Shown: positions 1 through 9,196, numbered from the stretch's first letter. The stretch: 64,000 nt of DNA from CAZMVY01 sp964653435 (GCA_964653435.1 CAZZFA010000002.1:72276-136275), one strand, 5' to 3'. The notes: generated from the sequence alone by a model not told the origin. A program made the numbers and translations.

Positions 1-2149
1 CGAACCGCGTGCCCCGCGGGACGCGCGCCAGGAACGGCCCGCCGAGCCGGACCTCGTGCAGGCCCATCGTGATGCCGACGTGGTCGTCGTTCGTCTCGCC
101 GACCTGCACGTTCAGCGGGTTCAACACCTCGACCGTGGCCGTGCTCTTCGCGTCGAGCGAGAGGTTGTCCTTCGCCCGGCTGATGTGGGCAATGATCGCA
201 GTGGGCTTCGACGGCGTCGCCGCGGCCCTGACCGCGGCCGTGTACGTGCCGGTCGGCCGGCCCTTGTCATCCTTCACCTCGGCCAGCGGGTGCCTCGTCC
301 TGGCGCCGAAGCACGTTGCGTAGCCCTCGCACCCGGCCGGCCCGATCGCCTTGATCGTCACCACGTCGCCCGGCATCACCGCCAGGTCCGCGGCGGGCTC
401 CACGATCCGCAGGTCCGTCGGCGCGGCCTCCGGCTGCGGGGCCTTCCGCACGACGGTCAGTGTGGCGGTCGTTGCCTGGCCGGCGGTGTCGGTTGCCGCG
501 ACCTGGATCGTGTTTGGGCCCAGCGCCAGCGGGAGGCCGTCCTGGGCGAACGCGCCGTTCGAGAAGACGCCGGCCGCCCTGCCGCCGACGTTGACCGAGC
601 ATCCCGGCGTCACGCGACCGAGCACGTGAACCACTTCGTCCGTGGTCTCGAAGCCGTCGCGAGGCCGGAGGATCTGGAGGAACGGTTTCGCGCGGGCGAT
701 CTCGGCGTCCTTGATGACCATCTCGACGCGGGTGATCCGGCCCACCTGGATCTGCACGGGCGGCGACTGGGCGGATGTTGCGCCCGGGTAACACACGGTG
801 ACTCGTACCGGCACCGGCGGCACGTTCAGGAAGGCGAACCGGCCGTCCTCGCTGCTCGTCCACGTTTGTGAGAAGACCTGCGCCCTCGGGGCATTCGTCT
901 CCACGGGCGCGATCGAGACCCACGCGTCGACGAGCGGCTTGCCCGCCTCCGTGTTGACCGTGCCGAGGATGCCGCCGGTCTGCGGGTTCTTTACGCGTTC
1001 GATCTGCGGGACGGGGACCTTCTCCTTGTAGAGCGTCTCCTTCAGACCGGCCATCACTCCGCGGCGCTCCGCCGAGCCGAGGCTGAACAGGACGGTGCCC
1101 ATGCCGCCGGCGTCGCGCGTTGCCTTGATCTCCGCCGCGTTCTCCTCCGGCGAGAATACGCTCTGGCCGCCGACGAAGTGATCCCCGCCGACGCCCTGCA
1201 CGAAGTCCCGCATGAGTTCATCGTAGTTCGGCCTGGGCTCGGGGATATTCCAGTAGATCATCGGCATGAGAATGTCCATCGCGCCGAGGCGGCACCAGTT
1301 CCACGTGTCCTGGTAGTAGTCGTGGTAGCCGCTGCTGAACTCCTCGTAGCCGGGGATGTGGTAGCGGTCGTAGATCCCCCAGGCCGAGCATGAGAAGACG
1401 AGCTCGGGCTTCGCCGCCCACATCTCCGCGGCGAGGTCGTTGATGAACTTGTCGAGCTGCTCGCGCTGCCAGTCGGGGCGGTCCTTGAGGTTCGGGTTTC
1501 CGCGGCCGACGAATCGCCGTTCGCTGATCGGGTCGTGGATGTACTCCGGCCCGGGGTAGCGGATGCGGTCCAGGTGAACGCCGTCGATGTCGTAACGCCG
1601 CACGACGTCCATGATGACCCGGCGGACGTACGCCTGCACGCCGGGCACGCCGGCGGACATGTAGTAATAGTCCTCGCGCGCGGGCCGGCCGTCGCGGTCC
1701 ATGCAGACCCAGGGCTCGGCCGAGTCGGGCCCGTGCGTGTACCAGATGTGGTTCTTGTCGGCCGGCGGCTGCGACCAGCGCGTCGAGCGCATCGGCATCG
1801 CGTTGATGTACGCATGGAACTGGATGCCGTGCTTGCGGGCCTGCTCGATTGCAAAGGCGGCCGGGTCGAAGCCCGGGTCCTTCGCGCCAAGCAGCGGGGA
1901 CCAGGGCTCGATCGTGCTCGGGTAGAGGGCCTCCGCGTCGCCGCGGATCTGGAAGACGGCGGCGTTGAAGTTGTTCGCGGCGATCGCCTCGAAGGCGTGG
2001 GTGATGCGCGACTTGATCTCGGCCGGGTCCTCCGAGCCCCACTCGAAGCGCGTGACCCACACGCCGCGGAACTCAGGCCGATCGGCCTGGGCGTAAACGG
2101 AGCCGGCAAGCAGCACCGAGTTGAGTAGTGAGGGGACGAATCGTTGCAT
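1..2149 (-). CDS. GHL10-type secreted glycoside hydrolase (C-terminus cut by window edge)
   Basis: The frame opens at ATG 2149 and stays open to base 1, so the C-terminus lies outside the window. A signal peptide (about residues 1-20, ending VYAQA) precedes a GHL10/DUF187-type TIM barrel. Typical motifs are FRGVWVTRFEW near residue 27, HAYINAMPMR, and DIDGVHLDRIRYP, the usual acidic strand-end motif of the family. From about residue 383 a carboxypeptidase-regulatory-like fold follows (GGILGTVNTEAGKPLVDAW), then Ig-like beta repeats. It is probably an exported polysaccharide hydrolase, last of the minus-strand glycan cluster. The substrate cannot be told from sequence. Confidence 0.85.
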   Translation of the reverse strand, partial: MQRFVPSLLNSVLLAGSVYAQADRPEFRGVWVTRFEWGSEDPAEIKSRITHAFEAIAANNFNAAVFQIRGDAEALYPSTIEPWSPLLGAKDPGFDPAAFAIEQARKHGIQFHAYINAMPMRSTRWSQPPADKNHIWYTHGPDSAEPWVCMDRDGRPAREDYYYMSAGVPGVQAYVRRVIMDVVRRYDIDGVHLDRIRYPGPEYIHDPISERRFVGRGNPNLKDRPDWQREQLDKFINDLAAEMWAAKPELVFSCSAWGIYDRYHIPGYEEFSSGYHDYYQDTWNWCRLGAMDILMPMIYWNIPEPRPNYDELMRDFVQGVGGDHFVGGQSVFSPEENAAEIKATRDAGGMGTVLFSLGSAERRGVMAGLKETLYKEKVPVPQIERVKNPQTGGILGTVNTEAGKPLVDAWVSIAPVETNAPRAQVFSQTWTSSEDGRFAFLNVPPVPVRVTVCYPGATSAQSPPVQIQVGRITRVEMVIKDAEIARAKPFLQILRPRDGFETTDEVVHVLGRVTPGCSVNVGGRAAGVFSNGAFAQDGLPLALGPNTIQVAATDTAGQATTATLTVVRKAPQPEAAPTDLRIVEPAADLAVMPGDVVTIKAIGPAGCEGYATCFGARTRHPLAEVKDDKGRPTGTYTAAVRAAATPSKPTAIIAHISRAKDNLSLDAKSTATVEVLNPLNVQVGETNDDHVGITMGLHEVRLGGPFLARVPRGTRF

Positions 2150-2283
2150 GATGGGCGTCCTCAAGACAACCGGGGAACAACCGAACTGCAAACGGACGGG
2201 ATCGTACGCCATCGCGGATGAAACCGCTACAGGCCGGAAGGCGGTGGCACGAGGGGGCCGCGGGTGGGCACCGTGCCGGATCG

Positions 2284-2413
2284 CCACGGCCTGTCGTTGA
2301 GTACAACGCCAGACCGTGCCACCCTGCCGCCACGGCCTGTCGTTGAGTACAACGCCAGACCGTGCCACCCTGCCGCCACGGCCTGTCGTTGAGTACAACG
2401 CCAGACCGTGCCA
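2284..2413 (+). repeat. Three tandem REP hairpins (38 bp each, 46-bp period)
   Basis: Copies at 2284-2321, 2330-2367 and 2376-2413 appear identical. Each is an imperfect palindrome: CACGGCCTGTCGTTG, loop AGTA, CAACGCCAGACCGTG. They are separated by an 8-bp linker (CCCTGCCG). With another copy at 3141 and an inverted variant at 2469 they flank the RAYT gene, which is the classic REP/RAYT arrangement. Confidence 0.85.
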
Positions 2414-2464
2414 CCCTGCCGTGCCACCCTGCCGCACTCCACATTTACCACTTGTCCGTTCGGA
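2414..2464 (+). repeat. Left copy of direct repeat flanking the RAYT
   Basis: The tail after the third REP (GTGCCACCCTGCC repeats, then GCACTCCAC and TTTACCACTTGTCCGTTCGG) matches 3179-3242 with one base change and one extra GTGCCACCC-type unit in the right copy. The right copy contains the true stop codon and last seven codons of the sialate esterase gene. The left copy is therefore a detached duplicate of that gene end. Confidence 0.75.
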
Positions 2465-2468
2465 CGGG

Positions 2469-2506
2469 TGGCACGGTCTGGCTTCGTATGCGAAGACAGG
2501 CCGTGG
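2469..2506 (-). repeat. Inverted REP variant with a changed stem
   Basis: This 38-bp copy lies in the opposite orientation to the other four. Outer arms (CACGGTCTGG, ACAGGCCGTG) match the others, but the inner stem and loop are CTTCG-TATG-CGAAG where the others have GTTG-AGTA-CAAC. Pairing is kept although the sequence differs, which suggests selection on the folded hairpin. Confidence 0.8.
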
Positions 2507-2522
2507 GATGTCCACGCGACGG

Positions 2523-3086
2523 CTACCGTGGGGGCGGTGCCGCATCCATCGGCAGGACGACGTCGTCGAGGCCGGCGTACCATCGCGCACTCGACCAGGC
2601 CCAGTCTGTCGGGCACGACGCCAAGCTCCGGCGTACGGGGTTGTTGTGTATGTATTCGACCACGTGCCAAGCGGTTGCGGCGCAATTGATGTTTCGATCG
2701 TATCCGCCGCCCGGCTGCCAGAAATGCGGCGAGTCCCCGGGTTTGATGCACAAGCGATCGAGCCATCCGGGATTGTGTTCCTTGAGGTAGTTGATCGCGC
2801 GGCGCATCACGGGCTGCTTGATGGCCTGGAGTATTGTGCGGATGCGATATTCCGGGTTCCGGGGAAAGAAGAGCACGTGAGCGTGCTCAGGCATGATGAC
2901 ATAGGCCCAGAGTTCCAGATCGTGTTCGTGTCGCGCCCGATCAAGCGATTCGAGGAACCACCGTCTTGTGCGGTCGCGACTCAGAAGTGGAAGTCGGCGG
3001 TAGCAGGAGAAGGTTAACTCGTGTGCGCAGCCGGGGTCTTCGGAACTGCGGCGAAACTTGCGCACGCGGCCGTTGGGGAGACGCAT
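2523..3086 (-). CDS. REP-associated tyrosine transposase (Y1/HUH family, RAYT)
   Basis: A 187-aa single-domain Y1 transposase. The HUH pair is H68-A-H70 in MPEHAHVLFF and the catalytic tyrosine is Y145 in EYIHNNPVRRSL, both in family context. RAYTs nick and process single-stranded REP hairpins. ATG 3086 is chosen because the family N-terminus begins there; the open frame further upstream only translates the REP and linker. REP hairpins lie on both sides, four near its 3' end and one 55 bp upstream of its start. The catalytic residues are intact, so it could be active. The region looks less GC-rich than its neighbours, consistent with acquisition. Confidence 0.9.
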   Translation of the reverse strand: MRLPNGRVRKFRRSSEDPGCAHELTFSCYRRLPLLSRDRTRRWFLESLDRARHEHDLELWAYVIMPEHAHVLFFPRNPEYRIRTILQAIKQPVMRRAINYLKEHNPGWLDRLCIKPGDSPHFWQPGGGYDRNINCAATAWHVVEYIHNNPVRRSLASCPTDWAWSSARWYAGLDDVVLPMDAAPPPR

Positions 3087-3140
3087 GATGCGGCAATGGT
3101 AATGAAGCGACGGAATGGTGCAATACTTACCCGGGCGACG

Positions 3141-3178
3141 CCACGGCCTGTCGTTGAGTACAACGCCAGACCGTGCCA
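3141..3178 (+). repeat. REP hairpin upstream of the RAYT
   Basis: Fifth 38-bp REP copy, in the same orientation and with the same sequence as the copies at 2284-2413. It sits just before the RAYT start and after the sialate esterase stop codon. It may be part of the transposase leader and fold as a terminator-like hairpin for the esterase gene. Confidence 0.85.
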
Positions 3179-3242
3179 CCCTGCCGTGCCACCCTGCCGT
3201 GCCACCCGGCCGCACTCCACGTTTACCACTTGTCCGTTCGGA
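3179..3242 (+). repeat. Right copy of direct repeat flanking the RAYT
   Basis: Partner of 2414-2464. It begins after REP copy five with three GTGCCACC-type units and runs into the last codons (PFRTDKW, stop) of the sialate esterase gene. Confidence 0.75.
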
Positions 3243-4779
3243 ACGGCGAGGCCGGCAGGCCCTCCTTGTTCATGAGGTTCGGCTCGGCCGCGCGGTTCCA
3301 GCCGAATCGGACCGCCGCCGGCGCGCTGATCTCCGGGCTTCGAACGATGACGCTGTCGCCGTCGATCGTCGCCTCGGCCTGGACGAACTTCCTGTCGTCG
3401 CCGGCGATCTCGAACCAGTTCAGCGGCTTGCCGTCGCGCGAGGCCAGCCCGCTGCCCACGTGGTCGAAGCGGATGCGGATCCGGTCGCCCTCGACGGCCA
3501 TCGACCTGTAGAGCGGCCCGGAGCAGACGAGGTTGTCGCGGCCATACGTCTTGGCGAGGGCCCACAGGGCCAGCCGCTTGCCGACGTCCTGCTTGTTCTT
3601 CGGGTGGATATCCTTCAGGTCGCCGATGTCGGTCGTGACCACCATCCCCGTGTTGGGAATCGTCAGCGCGGCGAGCTGAGCCTCCCAGAGCCTCGGCAGC
3701 CTGTCGTTTTCGTACACTGCGTCGAGCGGCGCGATCTGCACGTAGTAGAACGGGAAGTCGCCCTCGTTCCAGACCTGCCGCCAGCCGCCGATCAGGGCCT
3801 TCATCTTCTCGAAGTACAACATGCCGTCGGGGTTGTTCGATTCGCCCTGGTACCAGATCGCCCCGCGGATCGCGAACGGTACGAGCGCGTGGATCATGCC
3901 GTTGTAGATGCTGGTGGGCTGGCCGTTGTCTTCGAGCAGGTGCTTCGGCCAGGCCGGCGGGGCGGGCACCGGCTTCTTCGCCTCCATCGCCGCCTTTGCC
4001 TTCGGGAGCCACGCCTCATACTCGGCGAGGGCCCGGGCCACGGCTTTGTTGAAGTTCGGCGTGGCCTCGTCGATCACCTTCACGAAGTCCCGGACCGCGG
4101 GCACCTGCTCAAATCCCGCTCGCGGCGTCCACGGCTCGATCTTCGTGCCGCCCCAGGCGACGTGAATCAGCCCGATCGGCACGTTCAGTTCCTTGTGCAG
4201 GTCTCGTCCGAAGAAGTAGGCGACGGCGGAGAAGCCCCCGTTGAAAAAGCCTCGCGTGGCGACGTTCTCCGGCGAACACGGGAGCCAGCTCACATCCGCG
4301 TCGTCGAGCGGGTCGGGCGACGTCCGGTAGGGCACCCACAGCAGGCGGATCTGCGGGTACTTCGCGTTGGCGATTTCCCGGTCGGCGTCCCGGACCGACT
4401 TGATGCCCATGTCCATGTTCGACTGGCCGGAACAGATCCAGACCTCGCCGACGAGCACGTCCTTCAGCTCGATCCTGTTCCTGCCGGCGACGGTCATCGT
4501 GTGCGGCCCGCCGGCGGCCATCGCCGGAAGCTTGAGCCGCCACGTGCCGTCCACGCCGGCCCTGGTGGTCACCTCGTGCTCGCCGAGCGTTACGGTTACC
4601 GCTTCGCCCGGCTCCGCCCAGCCCCAGATGGGGACGGGCATGTCGCGCTGCAGTACCATGTGGCTGCCGATGACGTGCGGCAGGCGCACGTCGGCGGAGG
4701 CGGGCGATGCCGCCAGGACGATGCATTCGGCCGCCATGCACAGGCTGACCACGATCATCGAACGTCGGGCTCGATTCAT
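3223..4779 (-). CDS. Secreted sialate O-acetylesterase (SASA family)
   Basis: A 518-aa protein with a signal peptide (ending about ASPASA, residue 29), an N-terminal beta domain (PHVIGSHMVLQRDMPVPIWG) and the SGNH-like esterase core. The nucleophile is S120 in GEVWICSGQSNM; the second block IWYQGESN is also present. The family removes O-acetyl groups from sialic acid and similarly acetylated sugars. ATG 4779 has an AAAGGA ribosome site 6 nt away, better than the in-frame ATG 18 bases upstream. It lies downstream of the six-hairpin enzyme and fits a deacetylation step before backbone cleavage. The exact acetylated sugar is unknown. Confidence 0.9.
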   Translation of the reverse strand: MNRARRSMIVVSLCMAAECIVLAASPASADVRLPHVIGSHMVLQRDMPVPIWGWAEPGEAVTVTLGEHEVTTRAGVDGTWRLKLPAMAAGGPHTMTVAGRNRIELKDVLVGEVWICSGQSNMDMGIKSVRDADREIANAKYPQIRLLWVPYRTSPDPLDDADVSWLPCSPENVATRGFFNGGFSAVAYFFGRDLHKELNVPIGLIHVAWGGTKIEPWTPRAGFEQVPAVRDFVKVIDEATPNFNKAVARALAEYEAWLPKAKAAMEAKKPVPAPPAWPKHLLEDNGQPTSIYNGMIHALVPFAIRGAIWYQGESNNPDGMLYFEKMKALIGGWRQVWNEGDFPFYYVQIAPLDAVYENDRLPRLWEAQLAALTIPNTGMVVTTDIGDLKDIHPKNKQDVGKRLALWALAKTYGRDNLVCSGPLYRSMAVEGDRIRIRFDHVGSGLASRDGKPLNWFEIAGDDRKFVQAEATIDGDSVIVRSPEISAPAAVRFGWNRAAEPNLMNKEGLPASPFRTDKW

Positions 4780-4855
4780 TTCGTTTCCTTTCATCACGGC
4801 ACGCTGGCCTCGCTACTCACACGATCCGATTCGGCTGCAGTCCGATGCGGTTCAA

Positions 4856-5008
4856 GGACGAATGTCGAGGTCCGAACGACGAAGGCATGCCGAAACCCGA
4901 ACGACGGGCGGGAGGCATCATCGCTGCGCCGTCTCCGTCATTTGCGTTTCGTGCTTCGGGCTTCATTCGTTATTCGGGTTTCGACCTTCGACATTCGGCA
5001 TTCCGGGC
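4856..5008. repeat. B-type long imperfect palindrome (GAATG/CATTC words)
   Basis: The left arm (GACGAATGTCGAGGTCCGAA and following) pairs imperfectly with the right arm (GGGTTTCGACCTTCGACATT and preceding) around a centre near 4930. The 17-mer GAATGCCGAATGTCGAA, present here on the minus strand, recurs exactly at 9227. The element lies between the stop of the six-hairpin enzyme and the esterase start. It resembles the non-coding GAATGACGAA palindromes common in planctomycete gaps. Confidence 0.75.
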
Positions 5009-5026
5009 CCGGCCCGGCAGGACCGG

Positions 5027-7813
5027 TCAGTCTGAGTACTTTACCCGCAGGTCCACCGGCCGTGCCAGCCCGGGCAACTCGATGTCCTCGCCCTTGAACG
5101 TCACCGGCACCTCGGGCTTGCACTCGACGGCCCTGATCTCCAGACCGTCCGGGTGACGCAGGCGGAGCCTGACGGCGCCTCTGACGCCTCGCGACGGCGG
5201 GTCGATGTGCACGTCGATCGTTCCCGCGTTTGTCCTCGACTCCATCGCGAATGAGACGGGGCCGAACGTCGTCGGCGCTTGTTTCACGGCCACGCGCTTG
5301 CCGTCCGCCAGCCACGCCCGCGGAATCGCCTGGCCGATCCGCACGTCGTCGCCGTCCTCGCGCAACAGCATGTTCCGCAGCAGCCGGAGCTGCACGGTGT
5401 TCGAGTACGTGTGCGGGAGCGTGAACCAGTTCTCGCCGGTACGGATGCGGTGGCATTCGACGGCGGCGTACGTGTCGCGCGTCATTCCGTACGCCAGCGA
5501 GCCGTACAGGCCGAGGATCACCCGCTTGACTTCGTCGCGCTGCAGGCACGTCATCCAGTAGCCGTACGCGTACGCGTGATCGATCATGCCCTGGAACTGG
5601 CACACGCCGGCGAGCAGGCCGCCCTTCCTGCGGAGCATGTCCACCAGCAGGTCGGCGCGTCGATCGTTGTAGGCCGGCGTTCCCGTTTCCAGCAGGCACG
5701 AGGCCAGCAGGCCGTAGTAGCCGTTGGCGGTGTAGCCCGTCTCTTTCAGCAGCGCCTGCGTGTCGGGCATGATCGGCAGCATCCGCATCCCGTCGTGTGT
5801 GATGACGGCCGCGTCCATCGAGATGAGGATGTCCTTGAGGAACGCATCGGCCTCCTTGCCCAGGCGCGCGGCCTCATCCTTCATGCCGATCTCGCCGAGC
5901 ACCTCGGACGCGGCCTTCATGCCCTTCTGGAGGTAGGCGTTGGCGAAGTAGTCATACGCGGGCAGCACGTAGTCGGCGTACGGCCGGAACCATACGAGTC
6001 CGTGCACAAGCGCCCGGCCGCCGTGTACGGTGCACATCGACAGTTTGCGGTGCTCGATGATCCAGTTGCACATTGCGATCATCCTGGGCGCCATCTTGCG
6101 CAGCCATTCGGCGTCGCGCGTGAGCCGGTAGTGCTCGCTCATGACGTAGAGCAGCGTTCCCGTGTCCGTGACGCCGAAGTTGATGTAGAAGAGCCCGTCG
6201 GGCTGCTGGAACGTCAGCAGGGAGTCGATGTACGCGCGGGCCTGCTCGTGGCGGCCGTACAGATCGAGCATGTGGCAGTACAGGGCGGCGCTGTATCCGT
6301 AGACCTGCATGTAGAAACCGGAGCCGTCGCAGATGTGATACACGCCGTCGCGCTTGTGGACGTTCATGAAGTTGTACGCGAGCCAGGCGCGATAAGCGTT
6401 CTGCACGCGCGGCTCGGGGATATCGAACATCGAGCAGGGGGCGATCAGTTTCTGCCAGTACGCGGTCGCCTCGGCGAGCTTCCCGTCGAACTCGGCGGCG
6501 GGCACGTCCGTCACGGGCGTTTCGGCGAAGGCAAAGGGCACGCGGATGTCGACGGCCCGCCGCGCGCCCGCGGGGATGTCGAGCGACCACGCCTTCGGCG
6601 GGCATTTCTCGTTCGCGGGCTGCACGCGGAAGCGAAGCGCGAGCTTCTTTGCCTCGCCGGTACCGTTGACGATCGCCAGGCGCACATACGCGAAGAGCGG
6701 CTGCTCCGCCGAGAAGTCCTTCGTCCAGCCGAAGGCGGTCTGTTCGAGTTCCAGCCCGTCATGCCGGTCCGTGAGCACGACGATGGGCATGTAGCCGTCC
6801 CACAGCCGGCGGGCGCACGGCTCCTTGCCTCCGCCGAGTCGATACACCGCCTCGCCGATCTCGAAGAAGGCGACGGGCTGCTTCGATTCGTAGCAAACGT
6901 CGTTGAGCTGTAGTGCCCCCTGCGTGTCCACGCCGATCGCGTGCGGGTGGTCCTTCACGCCGATGATCTCTCGCGGGAACTTCATCGCCGGGAAGTAGGT
7001 GCAGACGGAGTCGAACGACGGATCATTCCTGCGGGCCAGTTCCTTCTCGCCGGGCAGATCGAGCCCTTCGGCTTCCCACGCGGCCCGCTCCTTCGCGGTG
7101 GCGCGCAGGTCCGCCCAGGCAAGCGGGGTCACGACGACGTCCCGGATGGCGGATGTGCCCGCCGGCCCCGGGTCCTCGTAGTCGTTGTTCAGGTCCGGCG
7201 CGGGGTAGGCGGGCGGTCCGCCGTGCCCCTTGCCGAGGATCAGCATCGCGGGCCTTGCCGAGAAGGGCTCGGGTCGGCGATGGACCGCCTCGCTCCTGTA
7301 TTGTTTTCCGTCTTCGCTGGAGAGGTAGCGGATGCAGTCCGAGCCCAGCTCGATCGCCACATGATGCCATCCGTCGAACGCGCAGGGTCCGAGCTCGTAT
7401 TCGTGCGGCTTCTGATCGATCATCTCCACCGCGTAGTATCGCCCCCCGTCGCGGTGGATGATGCCCAGTTGGCACCAGTTGCCTGCGTTCCAGTAGAGGA
7501 AGAGGGAGGTGCACCACGTGATCGCCGGCGCGGGGCGGATGGCGCACGACGCGCGGATGAAGTCCGCTTCCAGCGGGCGCTCGACGTGTGCGTACGTGTT
7601 CTCCCGCGCGGTGAGGACGAGGGCCCCGTCCTTGATCTCGATCGTGGCGCCCTTCGAGGCATCGACTTTCCACGCGGTGTTGAGGCCCGGCCCGTCGAAA
7701 CGTTCCGCGAACGGCACCGGTAACGCTTCCGTCTCGCTCGCCCCGGCCGGCGCGAGGGCCAGGGCCATGAACAACACGCCCATCCGATACGCGAAACGTC
7801 TCGCTGGCGGCAT
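5027..7813 (-). CDS. Secreted LamG-like plus six-hairpin glycosidase-like protein
   Basis: A 928-aa protein starting at ATG 7813 with GGAGG five bases upstream. A signal peptide (about 1-25) leads to a concanavalin-like sandwich (about 35-220; ERFDGPGLNTAWKVD at the front, WHHVAIEL in the core) of the DUF1080/LamG kind. A beta-rich linker follows, then an alpha/alpha-barrel (about 450-800) with helices such as RAWLAYNFMNVH, DGSGFYMQVYGYSAALYCHM and YGYWMTCLQRDEVKR. The barrel resembles six-hairpin glycosidases, but no GH family can be assigned by eye. It lies 66 bp from the ceramidase-like gene, probably in one transcript. Confidence 0.75.
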   Translation of the reverse strand: MPPARRFAYRMGVLFMALALAPAGASETEALPVPFAERFDGPGLNTAWKVDASKGATIEIKDGALVLTARENTYAHVERPLEADFIRASCAIRPAPAITWCTSLFLYWNAGNWCQLGIIHRDGGRYYAVEMIDQKPHEYELGPCAFDGWHHVAIELGSDCIRYLSSEDGKQYRSEAVHRRPEPFSARPAMLILGKGHGGPPAYPAPDLNNDYEDPGPAGTSAIRDVVVTPLAWADLRATAKERAAWEAEGLDLPGEKELARRNDPSFDSVCTYFPAMKFPREIIGVKDHPHAIGVDTQGALQLNDVCYESKQPVAFFEIGEAVYRLGGGKEPCARRLWDGYMPIVVLTDRHDGLELEQTAFGWTKDFSAEQPLFAYVRLAIVNGTGEAKKLALRFRVQPANEKCPPKAWSLDIPAGARRAVDIRVPFAFAETPVTDVPAAEFDGKLAEATAYWQKLIAPCSMFDIPEPRVQNAYRAWLAYNFMNVHKRDGVYHICDGSGFYMQVYGYSAALYCHMLDLYGRHEQARAYIDSLLTFQQPDGLFYINFGVTDTGTLLYVMSEHYRLTRDAEWLRKMAPRMIAMCNWIIEHRKLSMCTVHGGRALVHGLVWFRPYADYVLPAYDYFANAYLQKGMKAASEVLGEIGMKDEAARLGKEADAFLKDILISMDAAVITHDGMRMLPIMPDTQALLKETGYTANGYYGLLASCLLETGTPAYNDRRADLLVDMLRRKGGLLAGVCQFQGMIDHAYAYGYWMTCLQRDEVKRVILGLYGSLAYGMTRDTYAAVECHRIRTGENWFTLPHTYSNTVQLRLLRNMLLREDGDDVRIGQAIPRAWLADGKRVAVKQAPTTFGPVSFAMESRTNAGTIDVHIDPPSRGVRGAVRLRLRHPDGLEIRAVECKPEVPVTFKGEDIELPGLARPVDLRVKYSD

Positions 7814-7879
7814 GGCAGCCTCCTCAATGTGTTTCCGCGAGCGGGCCGGCCATCCGTACCGGTCCTGCCCGCGGGGCCG

Positions 7880-9196
7880 TCACTCCTCGAAAACCTCTCG
7901 AACGACTTCCGACGCCTGTTCCGAGAGCCGCTCCAGTCCGCCGGCCTTCGGCCGGAAGTTGCAGTAGAACAAATGCGCGATCTCGACTTCGTACCCGCCC
8001 TCGTCATAGGCGGCGCGCGTCGGGATGTAGCCCATGTCGCCGTTCGCGTAGCCGACGACGTAGAGCCGTCGCCCGGTCCGTTCCCGCACGTGGTCGGTGA
8101 ATTGCGAGAACACTTCCGCGTTCAGGCCCAGCAGCGCGACATCGCCGAGGCGCACGGCAAACAGCTCCGCCTCGCGGGTGCGGCCGGCCGTGCCGCTTCG
8201 CACCGCCTCGACCATCGTGCGGCGCCAGTTCTCCACGGTGCGCCGGAACTTCTCGCCCCACTCGGCGTTCGAGGCGGGGTCGTTGACGATCCGGGCGGCG
8301 CAGGCTTCGATCTGCTCCACGGACAGGGCGTCCACCGGCAGCGGCACGATGCGCGACAGCGTCCGGAAGGCCGGCCTCTCGAGCGCGGCCGCTTGCTCGA
8401 AAAGGCCGAGGACGGCGTCCGCCACCTGCCCGCCCCATTCATCGAGCCGGGCGGACGAGACATTCTCGAACGGCGGGTTCAGGTTGCCGCAGGCGCCGTT
8501 GGTGACCATCACGACCGGCCTGCCCGGCAGTTGCTCCGAGAGCCTGGCCGCCGTCCGGCCGGGCATGTCGGCGCTGATCATCCGGTTGGTCGGTCCGAGG
8601 GCTACGGCGTGCATGGCATAGTTGGTGATCACCGCCGCGTATTCGGCGTGTGGGGGGGACGCGCATCCTGCACACCCGGCGGGCGAGGCGCCCGTCCTCC
8701 TGCTTCGGCGAAAACCGATGCCGCCGACGCGCGGGTCGGTGTGGGGCGTGGCCTTCCTGCGGCGGTCGACGGCCAGCTCGCAGCGGCCCTCGACGATCAC
8801 GACGCCGCACGGCTCCGGGGCTTCCATCGCGGCGGCGGCGGCCTGCTCCATCCGCGATCGAAGGAACGACACATACTTCGCGTCGTAGGCGCCGGCCTCC
8901 TGAAGATGGATCGTGGCCGGGCCGGAATGCGTGTGCGTCGCCGAGATCATCACCTGGCGCGGTTCGAGTCCGCGGCTCTGCCGCGCCCACTCGCGGAAAT
9001 CGCGCACGAAGTCGCGCTCCACCGCCAGCAGATCCGCATGGAGCCACAGCAGACGCTCGCCGTCCTGTTCGAGATACAGCGCCCTGGCGTACAGACGATC
9101 CAGGATTCCGGTCGACGGCTGGATGCGCCGGGCGAAGCCCGAGAGTTCGACGCCGACCTCGGGCGTGATGTCGATTTGTGCCGTTCCGACAAGCAT
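7880..9196 (-). CDS. Neutral/alkaline ceramidase-like amidohydrolase
   Basis: A 438-aa protein resembling the N-terminal catalytic domain of neutral ceramidases: GTAQIDITPEVGVELSG at the start, the zinc-ligand block SATHTHSGP (H88, H90), and NYAMHAVALG further on. True neutral ceramidases have an extra C-terminal domain; this one ends after GYANGDMGYIPTRAAYDEGGYE, like many planctomycete homologues. No signal peptide is visible. The substrate may be an N-acyl sugar or lipid rather than ceramide (inference). Lower-GC palindromic DNA separates it from the aminotransferase gene upstream. Confidence 0.85.
   Translation of the reverse strand: MLVGTAQIDITPEVGVELSGFARRIQPSTGILDRLYARALYLEQDGERLLWLHADLLAVERDFVRDFREWARQSRGLEPRQVMISATHTHSGPATIHLQEAGAYDAKYVSFLRSRMEQAAAAAMEAPEPCGVVIVEGRCELAVDRRRKATPHTDPRVGGIGFRRSRRTGASPAGCAGCASPPHAEYAAVITNYAMHAVALGPTNRMISADMPGRTAARLSEQLPGRPVVMVTNGACGNLNPPFENVSSARLDEWGGQVADAVLGLFEQAAALERPAFRTLSRIVPLPVDALSVEQIEACAARIVNDPASNAEWGEKFRRTVENWRRTMVEAVRSGTAGRTREAELFAVRLGDVALLGLNAEVFSQFTDHVRERTGRRLYVVGYANGDMGYIPTRAAYDEGGYEVEIAHLFYCNFRPKAGGLERLSEQASEVVREVFEE

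Larger units (their letters stand above)
2150..2522. other. Gene-free stretch with REP array
   Basis: This gap between the GHL10 gene start and the transposase stop holds three direct REP hairpins, a copy of the 3' end of the downstream sialate esterase gene, and one inverted variant REP. Nothing else in it looks coding. Confidence 0.7.

Noticed and set aside
2284..2413. CRISPR-like tandem repeats
   Set aside because: Only three units with 8-bp identical linkers and hairpin symmetry. This fits REP elements, not repeat-spacer structure, and no cas genes are present.
7880..9196. True ceramidase acting on lipids
   Set aside because: Only the N-terminal catalytic fold is present and there is no signal peptide; neighbours point to glycan use. 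Kept as ceramidase-like.
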